Positions 10,919 to 23,400 of a DNA stretch of 64,000 nt are shown one piece after another. The notes beneath the pieces were generated by a model. It ran no database searches. It saw only the letters and a program-made list of their open reading frames with translations, and was not told where the DNA came from. Source of the DNA: Aradus depressus (Eukaryota; Arthropoda; Insecta; Hemiptera; Aradidae); contig OY759226.1 in assembly GCA_963662175.1 (NCBI GenBank), positions 23,854,446 through 23,918,445 on the forward strand. Reading direction: 5' to 3'. Numbering within the stretch: position 1 is the first letter of the stretch; each line of letters starts with the position of its first letter. The position numbers and the translations under genes were made by a program.

Positions 10919-11178
10919 GTGAAATAATTCAAATGGACTTGAAAAATAAAATAAAACTTGTTTATTTAATATGTTGTCTAATTTCACTAACTATATATAC
11001 ATGGGAGAACTTTCGGTATTTCTACCATCCTCAGCCAAAAGCATCTTATCGGTCTTATCTCTTATGCTTTTGGCTGAGGATGGTAGAAATACCGAAAGTA
11101 CTCCCATGTATATATAGTTAGTGAAATTAGACAATATCTTAAATAAACAAGTTTTATTTATTTTTTTCAAGTCCATAT
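10919..11178. repeat. Near-perfect 260-bp hairpin (inverted repeat)
   Basis: Left arm about 10922-11046 (atggacttgaaaaataaaat ... gccaaaagcat), right arm about 11067-11178 as its reverse complement, loop about 20 bp. Only a handful of mismatches were seen. It lies about 100 bp before the first coding exon of the secreted-protein gene. It could be a foldback MITE; a transcript would form a long double strand. Confidence 0.9.
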
Positions 11179-11277
11179 TAATTATTATTTATTTATCCCT
11201 TTATTTAAGATTAACACTTAAGCTTTTTTTTTTATTTACCACAGTGTCTAACCTATAATATTTTATTTAGCTCGAGA

Positions 11278-11403
11278 ATGCAGTCACAGAACACCGTTTG
11301 GACCGTTAGGGCCTTATTAATTCTACTGGGACTTCATCAGGTACTTGCCGTGACTCGTCTTGGTTGTACTGAAGTGAGAGACACAATTGAATTCTCCTAC
11401 AAA
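11278..11403 (+). CDS. Exon 1 of the secreted-protein gene
   Basis: 42 codons, ATG to ...TIEFSYK, containing the signal peptide. It ends exactly at a consensus donor gtaagt (11404), phase 0. A run of 29 C residues (11429-11457) follows 25 bp into the intron. Confidence 0.85.
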
Positions 11404-14400
11404 GTAAGTTTCTGCCGTATTTCTCTCTCCCCCCCCCCCCCCCCCCCCCCCCCCCCCATATTGAACGATTGGTTGTATCAAGATGACAGAAAAAAATCAA
11501 TAGATACTACATAGGTACATAGATTAGTATAGTTGACTTAGCCCACCTTCACGAGTGTTGTCTAATAGTCCCAGCTCCCAGGGCACCCATTGAACACATC
11601 AAATTTGAAAGGTGAAAATGCTTGGAAAGCATGTAAAAACCATGTTACGTCCGCCAGACTTGTAAAGGCCCGGCCACTCAGAAGGCGGTCTGTCGCGGCG
11701 GGAAGCGATATTTGACCGAGACGGTCAGGCGGTCTGTCGCGGCGGGAAGCGATATCTGACCCAAGCGGTCTGTCGCGGCGGGAAGCGATATCTGACCAAG
11801 GCGGTCAGGCGGTCTGTCGCGGCGGGAAGCGATATCTGACCCAGGCGGTCTAGTTGTACTACACAATGTTGCATCATCTCTGTCAGACAGAACACGGTCT
11901 CTCGCCGACGATCAGTGTTTGTCGCGACGACGAGCGATCAGCTTGTACAAAATCACAGATTTCCCGCGTCACCGCCCTTGCTGTCTACACGTTTGCGACT
12001 GAAATGACTGACCAAACGGAAATATTCATTGAAACTGTGCGTAAATACACGTATGTAATGTGTTAAAGAAGATTGAAGCGGTGGTATTCTCCCAATTATT
12101 TTCTCTTCTTATTGATCTGATGTATCCAACATAGTATTTTCTTTTTGTGACCGCCGCGACGACTGCTGGATCGCTTCCCTCCATGACAGACCGCCTTCTG
12201 TGTGGCGTCACAGTATTGCAGACCGCCGCGACGATCGCTGGATCGCTTCCCGCCATGACAGACCGCCTTCTGTGTGGCGTCACAGTATTGCAGACCGCCG
12301 CGACGATCGCTGGATCGCTTCCCGCCATGACAGAACGCCTTCTGTGTGGCGTCACAGTATTGCAGACCGCCGCGACGATCGCTGGATCGCTTCCCGCCAT
12401 GACAGAACGCCTTCTGTGTGGCGTCACAGTATTGCAGACCGCCGCGACGATCGCTGGATCGCTTCCCGCCATGACAGACCGCCTTCTGTGTGGCGTCACA
12501 GTATTGCAGACCGCCGCGACGATCGCTGGATCGCTTCCCGCCATGACAGAACGCCTTCTGTGTGGCGTCACAGTATTGCAGACCGCCGCGACGATCGCTG
12601 GATCGCTTCCCGCCATGACAGACCGCCTTCTGTGTGGCGTCACAGTATTGCAGACCGCCGCGACGACTGCTGGATCGCTTCCCGCCATGACAGACCGCCG
12701 CGACGACCGCTGGATCGCTTCCCTCCATGACAGACCGCCTTCTGTGTGGCCGGGCCTTAAACATTTTCTTAATTGCTATTTTTAATGAATTTTAGGAACT
12801 AGCAAAAAAATAAAAACATTTTTTAAACACTGTTTGAAATTTACACAATCTACAGTAAATAATGCATCGTTTTTGAAAAAATTTGTCTGCAGACAATTAT
12901 TATTTTTACGTAAAATAATTTTTTTTTGTCAAAAAACCTATTATAATATATAAAAAGGATCTTAAACTTTAATTTAGAATTAGAAAAAAAAAATTTTTTA
13001 GTTGGCAACGATCATTTCACATTTTTTAATTAAAAATTTTTGGCCCGGGACTTAAAAATTAAGTCTGTCACAGTAAAAAACATTTTTTCGCTGACAGACC
13101 AATTTTCATACATAAAATAGATTTTAAATTTAATTTTAGAAAACAATTAAGATGGTGTTCGCGGCCGCCGAAGATTATTTGCTTTAAAAAAACGTTGGCA
13201 TGGGGCTTAAAAATTAAGTGTGATATAGAAAAAAATATTTTTTCAATGGCAGACCAATTTTTATGATAGAGAAAATCTTACACTTCATTAGAAAAAAAAA
13301 AAAAAAAAATGTGTTATGAGATGCCAGCGGTTAAGCTGACATTTATCTCATGCATAGATGCCGTGCATTCAAAATCAAGTCTGACAAGGTAATTAACAAA
13401 AATTGTCAGCCAGACAAATTTTTTTCAAAAACAATACATTATTTACCATAGATTGTGTATATTTCATGCAGGTGTTTAAAAAAATGAATTATTTTTGTTT
13501 TAGCTAATTTCAAATATTCGTTTAAAATAGCAATTAACAAATTTGTAGTCAATAATTAGGTAACACAGTGACATGGCTAATATGCATCGAACATAAGGCC
13601 AAAAAAAATAATAAAAATAAAATTCGTTGCTATGCGTTACGGTACAATTTATTTACGTACATTATTTTGACATATTTCCTGAGGGGGTCGGAAGCTCAGT
13701 GGTATGCGTGCTTGCCTTCTGAGCTTTAGATCGTGGGTTCGAAACCCGACCGGGACCTTTAGTTTATTTTATCTGGAAAGTGAAATATCGATACTATTCG
13801 ATTATTCCATTTTCCTCCAAAAACATTTTTAAAAAAGTTTGCCTAACTAAAAGTTTACCTGTTTGTACATACCTACCTTTTTGTACATACCTACCTGTTT
13901 GTACATACCTACCTTTTTGTACATACCTACCTACCTTTTTATTTTATACAACTTTTATAGTAGGTACCTAATTTAAAAATTTTAATTTTTTTTTGACCTT
14001 ATTCAAAATTCTGGGGATATTGAGGGTCAGTCAATGATGAAAAACACTATTCAAATGCCAACGTTTAGATATATTTCATATCATCATCAGGGCCTAACAA
14101 ACATGGGGGAATCAAAATTAGAAAAATCGATCGATTACAATTATATATAGGTACATGAATGTACATTCACCCATACAACTCTACATAAATACATATATAC
14201 ATAAATATACATACACATACATATACACATTAATGAACAACAAGGAAACTTACTATGAATATAGATGGTTGAGGAGAAGGCATGAAGACTGTGAAGTCTT
14301 ACGTTCAACTAAGGGTACAGAAGGGTCGAGGGTAACAGATAATAAATCCGGGGAAAACCCCAGTTAACGGGACTTAAATTTGAAGAGAACTACTTACTGG

Positions 14401-17400
14401 CTAACAGATATTTTACTATGTTGAGAAAAAATAAAATAAAATAAAATAAACACTCATAATTATATAAATAGTAACATAATTTAACTTATTAATTAAATGA
14501 AGAATTTTAGACAGAAGTGACACTAACCGAAAATGAAATAATACATAATAAAGAATAAATAGACACACAATGAAATTAATCTATAAATAAACTCGGTGAA
14601 TGTTGACACTGAAACAGACAGTTTTTTAATTTTAAATATAATTGGAGAAAGAACTATGGATTCAGCAGTTTTGAAGCAAATTGGCATAAATGTTGCTCAG
14701 GTTATTGGTATCAGTGCGAAAATTGACAGTATTTGAGGTTTTTGGGGGGACATGGGGGAATCAAGATTTTTCTAATCGTGATTCCCCCATGTTTGTTAGG
14801 CCCTGATGATGATATGAAATATATCGAAACGTTGGCATTTGAATAGTGTTTTTCATCATTGACTGACCCTCAATATCCCCAGAATTTTGAATTCTATAGT
14901 CGCTAGCAAACATTATTCAAAATCTTTTGCTCCCAAAAATTTCCTTTCAGACAATATTAATTTCTAATTACTATGGATAGTTTTGGGTAAACATGATAGT
15001 GAATCTATAGGCAGTACTATCGATGACGACGACAGTACAATATATTGTGATAATGATATTTATGTTAAATAAAAAAATAAATAAAATTAATAATTGAAAT
15101 AATAAAATTAAAATAAACAAATAAATAATTAAATAAAATTACCACATTTCCTGTGGAAATTATAGCTGGTCTTCCACTAAATTTTGATTTTTACCGCAGT
15201 TTCCAAAAAGGCCCGTAAAAAAATATTGAAAGTTCAAGATGTGCAATTTTCAAGAAAGAGCTCGTAGTTCAAAAAATTTCAATTAACAAACTTTTAATTT
15301 GGATTTATTCTAAATTTACGAAAGAGATGCCAAATATATATATTTTTTAAATTTGCAAAAATGTTAAATCTAATTCAAAGGTATAAATTATCTTACTGGG
15401 CTAACAGGGCAAATGCATAGCATAGAATAAAAGAACAAATAATTGGGTTTATTTTTTTTAACCTACATTTTAAATAACAATATTAGAACAGCTGATTGTC
15501 ATCTTGTGCCCTCCATTCATAGGTTTTTCACTCCTAAAAGCTGTTTTCATACAAATAAATATAATTAATTTTATAATTTATTAATAATTACGTGTGTATT
15601 TTTTTTTACATCCCACGATAGTTCTCTACCTCACGTTATGTCAGCATGAAATGCATTTGAGGAGGAGAAGAGTCTCTCTCTGTTTTTTGAAACATTTGAT
15701 TTTTTGAAGTGAAAACTTCTTAATACCGTTGTAATTTGAAACGAAAAAGCGACACTACTGTCTTATCTATATACTGTGACGGCAATTACCTCAATAATTA
15801 ATATTCCCAGTGCTCAAAGCCAACTATGTAACGGTTCTTGCGTGTAAAGAATAAATTCTATTACAAATAAAATTATGGAAAACAAGACTTTATGGTTTTA
15901 AGAAATCAAAAAAAAAATATATAAGGGCACATTTTTTAACATTTATTTATTTATTATATATTTTTAATGAGGGCGCCGGTAGCTCAGTGGTATGCGTGCT
16001 TGCCTTCTGAGCTCAAGGTTGTGGGTTCAAAACCCAGCCGAGGCCCTTAGTTTATTTTATCTGGGAGGTAAAATAAACTTAAGCACGCCGTCCTTCGGAT
16101 GGGACGTTAAGCGATGGTCCCGAGCCTGTACGATGTCAGGTACTCGTTAAAGACCCCTACCCTAGATGAATAAAAATTTAGGGTAGGCAAAATTTAGGAC
16201 TCCCACAGTAGAGTCGGGCTCATGTCCACCAGAGTGACGAAAGAGCGCTCTGGTAGTAGGCGATATGACCTCGTAGTTAAAGCCCGGGCATGAGTCATAA
16301 AACCTAACCTAACCTAACCTATATTTTTAAACTTAAATATTACGGTTAGTAGCATGGTTTATACATAAATAGACAGATAATGTAACAATAAAAATTATAA
16401 CTTGCATTCCGAAATTGTCTCCGTTGGTGGTCCCACAGGTAGACTTCATTTAAAGGCACATTCTCTCGTGGCTTGGTGCATTCCTCATTCGTCTGCTGCT
16501 ATACGCCGATCATTGGCCGACTCCTGGTCTTTCTTCACTCTCTGCATTACTTGTTCTCTTTCTACACTTAACTGCACATTTCCACTTCACATTTCAACAA
16601 CCCTCCACTGTCACTCCTGGACATCCACTCTCTCTCACTCTTCACTCTTCCTTCTCAACATCGACTCAGGGGGCGCCGGTAGCTCAGTGGTATGCGTGCT
16701 TGCCTTCTGAGCTCAAGGTTGTGGGTTCAAAACCCGGCCGAGGCCCTTAGTTTATTTTATCTGGGAGGTAAAATAAACTTAAGCGCGCCGTCCTTCGGAT
16801 GGGACGTTAAGCGATGGTCCCGAGCCTGTACGATGTCAGGTACTCGTTAAAGACTCCTGCCCTAGGTGAATAAAAATTTAGGGTAGGCAAAATTTAGGAC
16901 TCCCACAGTAGAGTCGGGCTCATGTCCACCAGAGTGACGAAAGAACGCTCTGGTAGTAGGCGATATGACCTCGTAGTTAAAGCCCGGGCATGAATCATAA
17001 AACCTAACATCGACTCAATTTTATAAAACAAGTTGTTTTATTTAGTCATCTGTTTGAATTATTAACATAATGACTTCTTGTAACTGAAAGTGAAGAGAAA
17101 AAAAGTTGCCGATAATGCTTCTCTAGTCTTGCGACACAAAAAAGATAATCATGAAAAATTCCATCGCCTCCTCCTCTCCCTCCAAAAAGTTTGGAATTGT
17201 GAATTTTTTTAGACTTTTAAGAACTTATTAAGGAAACATTTATTTCATACTTTAGTTACCATAAGCCACTCGTGTCATTTGTTGAAATTAAAAACATGGA
17301 GTTTGAATAATAAAATATAAAATAATTTTTAAACTTGGTACCAATATTATAATAAATAAACCCTATAACTATCCCACTCCTGATACTGCATTCGTCTCAT

Positions 17401-20400
17401 TCTCTCGCAGTTTCGTTTTCTGAAAGTTTCACTTCTACCGCGTGTGAACTGCACACATGTTTTTTTTTTTTTTTTATTATTATGCCATATGTCTAATGGA
17501 TAATTTGATTTTAGTTGAAGGATAGTTCCGGAAAAACAATTGAGAAGGTTCGAAAAGGTACTGAGTTGTTACTTGACCAACCGCAAAACGATGTGGACAA
17601 AATACTAATTGGGTAAGTGTGCTCACTTCAAAAATTCTAATACCTGAAGATGTAATAAATTTATCGACTCAAAATTAGGTATGATTCAAAAGCCACTATT
17701 ATGTAAGTCAAATATTGAATTTAAGCCCAAACGGTCATTTGGCTAGGGAGGGAGGGAGGGAGGGAGGGAGGGAGGAGGGAGGGAGGAGGGAGGAAGGAGG
17801 GAGGGAGGAGTGAGGGAGGAGGGAGGGAGGAAGGGAGGGAGGGATGGAGAAAGGGGGAGGAGGGAGGGAGGGAGGTACTGAGTTGTTACTTGACCAACCG
17901 CAAAACGATGTGGACAAAATACTAATTGGGTAAGTGTGCTCACTTCAAAAATTCTAATGTATTAAATTTATCAACTCAAAATTAGGTTTGATTCAAAAGC
18001 CACTATTATGTAAGTCAAATATTGAATTTAAGCCCAAACGGTCATTTGGCTAGGGAGGGAGGGAGGGAGAGCGGAGGGGGAACTACATTCACCGACTTTT
18101 TTTTTCTTTATGGCCAAATGATCAAAAAATATAGATGAACTTAAATGAAATAAAACTAGTTTATTTTTGGTATTGTCACAGAATATATACAGGGTGTCCT
18201 TTTTAGATGGCTCGGCTGAATTTCTCTTAAACCGATAACAAGAACAGCTGTTTGACCGGCATGGTAAAGCAGCTATTAAAAATGTAAAATTTAAATTGTT
18301 CTGAATAGTGATTTAATTAGTACATATTTTAAATAGTGCAATTGTGCTTTTTGAGAACTATTTAACCCCCCCTTCAAAGACAAAAATGAAACCCTCCCCT
18401 GTCAAACATCACAACTTAAAATTAACACATTTCAAAGAAGCTAACCTTACACCATGGATGGACGAGCTTCCAAGCAGTGATGAAGAGTTTTCAGGTGAGA
18501 TAATAGGACATAATAATAATAAGAAGAAGATAAGTCCTAATGATAAGTCCAAGAGGTCCTTGCCTAAGGAAGGTAGTGTGAAACTTTCACGACCTCAGCC
18601 GCAAACAGAAGGTGTCATGTTAGTGGACCTTCCGCATTCTACTGAGCAAGATGACATGCCGCAGCCCAGGCCGAAACGGCACAAGTACCAATTAGAGCCT
18701 ATACCAATCACAACACGAAACAGATACTCAGTGCTCTCAACATTACCCAACGACTCTCCATCACTCACAACACAGCCCAAAATAAACACTAACTCCATTG
18801 AAACAATCACCAAACCAAAAGTTCCTCCAATATTTCTGGCTGACAATTATCAAGAAATTATTATTGATATAAAAAAAGTAGTAACTTCACCTTTCGAGAC
18901 AAAATTATACAATAAAAAAAATCAGAATATCCCTGACTTCCATAGACGACTTTCGAAAACTTACGAAATTCTACGACAGCTCAGACGTAAAATATTACAC
19001 ATTCATTAATCCAGAAGATAGGAAACTTTCAGTCATAATTCGTGGAGTGCCTTATTCCTTTTTTTTTTTTTTAGGGTGCCCCTGACCCCCTGAGGGGGGG
19101 TCGGTCACATCACTCTATTTGTTCGGCGGGGAAATGGGGGTAACCTTCCTCCGTTTTTATTTTGGTGCTATGGACGGCTGTGGACCGGCTCGATGGCTAC
19201 GGTCCGCAGTCGTCCTTGGCGCCTCATTCCACCGAGTGAGCTCGAGACTCTTCAGTGGGTTCTGTTCTGCCTATCTCCTGGAGCCGGGGGCAGCCACCGC
19301 TGCGCCTGTCGGCGGTCGGCGGGGCCCCCGGCACCGGGTTAGAAGGCTTTCTTAATTTTTCGCCAGGAGGAGACGAACCGACCAAAAGCCAGGTAGCCAG
19401 CCTCTGTCATCAGTCTCGGCAGGTTCAGTCCCAGGTACGATCCTGTCCGGCGAATCAACGCCGCCCTTGGCCCGTTGTATAGCGGGCATTCGAGGACTAC
19501 GTGTTCCGCAGTCTCGACGCCGCCACACGAGCAGGCAGGGCTGTTCTTCCTCTTAAAGAAGAAGAGCTTGGCGCTGAATTGGAAAACCATACTAGCTCTA
19601 GAATTGGAAAACAATGAGGCCGGGAAAGCTATTTTCCAATTAACTCGAATGTTTTATACAGTGGTACAGGTGGAGCCCCGACGGAAGTCCCACAACATCC
19701 CTCAGTGTACCAACTGTCAGCTTTACGGTCACACAAAGAATTTTTGCCATTTAGATCCCAGATGCGTCAAATGCGCTCAGGACCATCATTTCACCAACTG
19801 TCCCTTAAAAATTACCCCGACCCCAAAGTGCGTAAACTGCCAGGGGAATCATACCGCGAATTACCGAGGCTGTATAACTCGCCAGAAACTGCTAACTGCA
19901 AGACAGCCTGCCAAACGACCAACCGTGGAGTCAGTTGGCCAAATCCGGACAGAGGCAGCCCCACCCCCTCCCGATAATCCCTGGTTCACCAAGAATCATA
20001 ACCGGCTCTTTTCGCGACCCAAAACCCCGGACCATTCTCATACCATGATAAAACCATTTATACCACAAATTCAATCATTCTTCACACATTTCTAACATCA
20101 CTCTTCAATCAAACCACCTCTCACAATGCTTCCCCATAGAAAATACGTCTCCAATATCAAAATACTAAATTGGAATGCGGACGGTCTGGAACGTCAACGT
20201 TCGGTTCTAATCGAATTTCTACGCAGACATGAGATTAATGTTTCATGCATCACGGAGACTCACCTCGACCCCTCCGAGAGTCTTAGAATCACAAGATACA
20301 CGTTCTACAGAAAGGACAACAACTCTCGTTCTGGGGGCGTTGGCATTCTTGTCAAGAAGAATATTTCCCATTCCGAACTCTTGTTTGGACGGACGCTGCA

Positions 20401-23400
20401 TTTGGAGGCTACGGGTATTAGTGTGATGAAGGACAACAACACTAGATTGAACATTGTAGCTGCATACAAGGCCCCCAATCATCTTCTGGTTCAGACTGAC
20501 CTGGAGCAACTCTTCACGGGACATCCTACCATCATGGCAGGCGACCTGAACAGCAAGAACCAGATCTGGGGATGCAGGCTGAGCAACACAAGCGGATGGC
20601 GTCTTATGGACTTTTGCGGCGGACTTGGGATCCTCGTTTTAGCGCCTGCCGAACCAACACACTTCCCATCACAACATCGCTATTTACCGGACATACTCGA
20701 CATTACACTAATTCAAGACTTCAACACACCTCTTTTTCACACAACAGTTCCCGAACTTGACTCCGATCATGTACCCGTTATCATCACTTTTGATAACAAA
20801 ATACAAACAACTCCAACTCTCCCTCAACTCATCAATGGCAAAATAGACTGGGACACATTTCGATATGAACTGGACAAGTCTCTACACATACCAACTGATT
20901 ACGACTTGACAGACAAAATTGAAAAATCTATAACTGACTTTACGCATCATATCAAATCATCCATAGCCAGTGCAACAGTCAAGAAAAACCGTGACACGAG
21001 ACAACGACCACATCATCCCATTCCAAACTACATACTAAAACTAATTCAAGACAAAAACAGATTACGACATAACTGGCAACGTACTAGAGACCCAAACACT
21101 AAACAACAACTGAACCGACTGACACGTCAAGTGAAATGGGAACTGGACTATCCACGAATTGACAACTATCGCCAGCACTTACAGGACATAACTCCAGGAG
21201 ACCCAAATCTGTGGTGAGAAACGAAACGGATACTAAGACAGACCAACTCCATCCGTCCATTAAAACGGACTGACGGCATCGCTGTGACTGACGACGAAAA
21301 ATGTAATGTAATAGCGCGACATCTCGAAAACACGTTTACATCCACCATCTTCAGCAATTACTACACACCAGAACTACTGCTTCAAGACACACCCCCCACA
21401 CACAGCAGAGTCACCTTTACAATTTACAACTCCTTCAGAAATCGAACAATTACTTCAAAAATTACCCTTCGGAAGGCGCCAGGCGATGACCTGATTCCAA
21501 ATCTGGTTCTCAAGAATCTGTCTTCAAAGGCTGTAGCGTACCTGACCAGCGTTTTCAATGGTTGTCTTCGATGCGGGTACTTCCCACAACAGTGGAAGAA
21601 TGCCATTGTCACTGTATTCCATAAGAGCGGCAAGCCCAAGGACGAAGCATCTAGCTACCGACCTATAAGTCTCCTTAACACTCTCTCAAAGTTGTTCGAG
21701 AGGGTCATCTACCGTCGGCTGTTATGCTTCCTCCAAGACACCAACTGTATTCCACAAGAGCGGCAAGCCCAAGGACGAAGCATCTAGCTACCGACCTATA
21801 AGTCTCCTTAACACTCTCTCAAAGTTGTTCGAGAGGGTCATCTACCGTCGGCTGTTATGCTTCCTCCAAGACACCAACTGTATTCCCCACCACCAATTTG
21901 GATTCAAGCCGAAAAACTCGACCGTTCACCAGCTGCAGCGAGTCACAGAATACATTGTCACCGGCTTCGAGAGGAAGGAGTACTCTGTAGGACTCTTCCT
22001 CGATGTGGCTGCTGCATTAGACAGTGTATGGCACGATGGCCTTATCTACAACTTTGGAGGACGGGAGTTCCGCTGTATCTCCAACGGATCATCATCGGGT
22101 TCCTTTCTGAACGGACGTTTCAAGTCAGAGTGAACTCCTCCATCAGTGGGAAGTCGTCCATACATTCCGGAGTACCACAGGGGGAAATTTTAAGTCCGAT
22201 ACTGTTCAACCTCTACTGTTACGACATGCCAGACTCTCCATCTACGTTGTTTGGCTACTTATGCCGACGATACGATGCTTGTGTTTCAACACAAGGATCT
22301 GTCTTTGGCCGCAGTAGCCCTGCGGCGGAGTCTGGAGAGTGTGACAGAGTGGTTCGACAGGTGGAACTTGAAGCTCAATACTGCCAAGACGGAGGCCAAA
22401 GTTTTCTCACTTCGTTAAAATTAACACTAACACACTAACACCACTTAAAGTCAACAATACAGATATACATTGGACTCCCAATGACCAAACAGTCAGATAT
22501 CTCGGGATACACTTCGACACTAAACTTACTTGGACCCAACACATAAACAGACAACTCACACGAGCATACACCCGACTGGCACAATTATACCCACTCATAA
22601 ACAGAAACACTCCACTCAAGCACAAATGTACTACACTTCTTTACACCTCATTACTACGACCACTACTCACATACGCTTGCCCTGTCTGGCTGGGGGCCAG
22701 CAAAACAAACATTAACAAATTAAGGAAGTTCGAAAACAAGGTTCTCCGACTTGCAGTAAAGGCCCCTTGGTTCGTCCGAAACAGTCAAATCCGGCGTGAG
22801 TTGGGAGTGCCGCAAGTTGCAGACCATATCACCCAGGTTACACAGCAGTTCCACGATGGTCTTGTCGATGTGCCGGCCGCTACCTTCTTCACCCTCGGCC
22901 GGACCACCCCCAACAGGCGACTCAAACCTCGGCTATAACAGGACATTATATAACCTTTCTATATAATATGATTTGTTTCTCTTTTAATGTGTAGAGCACT
23001 AAGTGTGCTGAGCCAATAAAAAATGTTTTTTTTTTTAAATCGATAACGTTATAAAAAAAAAAAAAATACGTATTTAATATTTTTCAGTCTAGTTTGATAT
23101 TTCGAGTTGTTTTTGAATAAAAAATTGTACGGGGTACCCCAGGACCAATACAACTTTAAAATTTCAAATAGGACCCTATACCTTCCGATACATCATTTTA
23201 AAGGATTTTTTACGCTGAAATCAATGGTGCAACTTGATTTTAAATTGGTCAAAAAAGTATAAAGTTATGGTTCAAAATTAAAAGACAAAAAAAAAAAAAA
23301 TTTGTTAGCTATTTTTAATAATAAAAAAATCTCATATCCCTAGAGGTTGGTGAACTCCCTGCCCTCTTTGAAGATGCAAAGATTGGCTGGTCTTAACCAC

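Larger units (their letters stand above)
18240..23036 (+). mobile_element. Jockey-clade non-LTR retrotransposon (4.8 kb, defective)
   Basis: Carries the whole Jockey order: ORF1 with zinc knuckles, ORF2 with endonuclease, RT and a long C-terminus, then a short 3' UTR with AATAAA. An 11-bp target duplication (aaaccgataac at 18229-18239, aaatcgataac at 23037-23047, one mismatch) marks both ends. It is inactivated by an inserted LINE fragment in ORF1, a stop in ORF2, a 133-bp tandem duplication and frameshifts. It sits inside a mariner-like element within intron 2 of the secreted-protein gene, on the same strand. Confidence 0.93.

Noticed and set aside
12026..12785. Several ORFs of 176-222 codons on both strands
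   Set aside because: All arise from a 72-bp tandem repeat that is a multiple of three and lacks stops by chance; mirrored ORFs on both strands, no homology or splice signals.
16290..16320. Interstitial telomere repeat
   Set aside because: The few AACCT units are the tail of SINE copy C, bounded by its target duplication.
16402..16710. 102-codon ORF
   Set aside because: Runs into SINE copy D and has no splice or domain support.
17735..17943. Proline-rich minus-strand ORFs
   Set aside because: They are translations of the GGGA minisatellite.
18344..19009. Independent host gene for a 221-aa protein
   Set aside because: Lies at the ORF1 position of a Jockey element with matching target duplications and downstream zinc knuckles.
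19119..19482. Plus-strand ORFs in the GC-rich block
   Set aside because: Antisense shadows of the nested minus-strand LINE 3' end.
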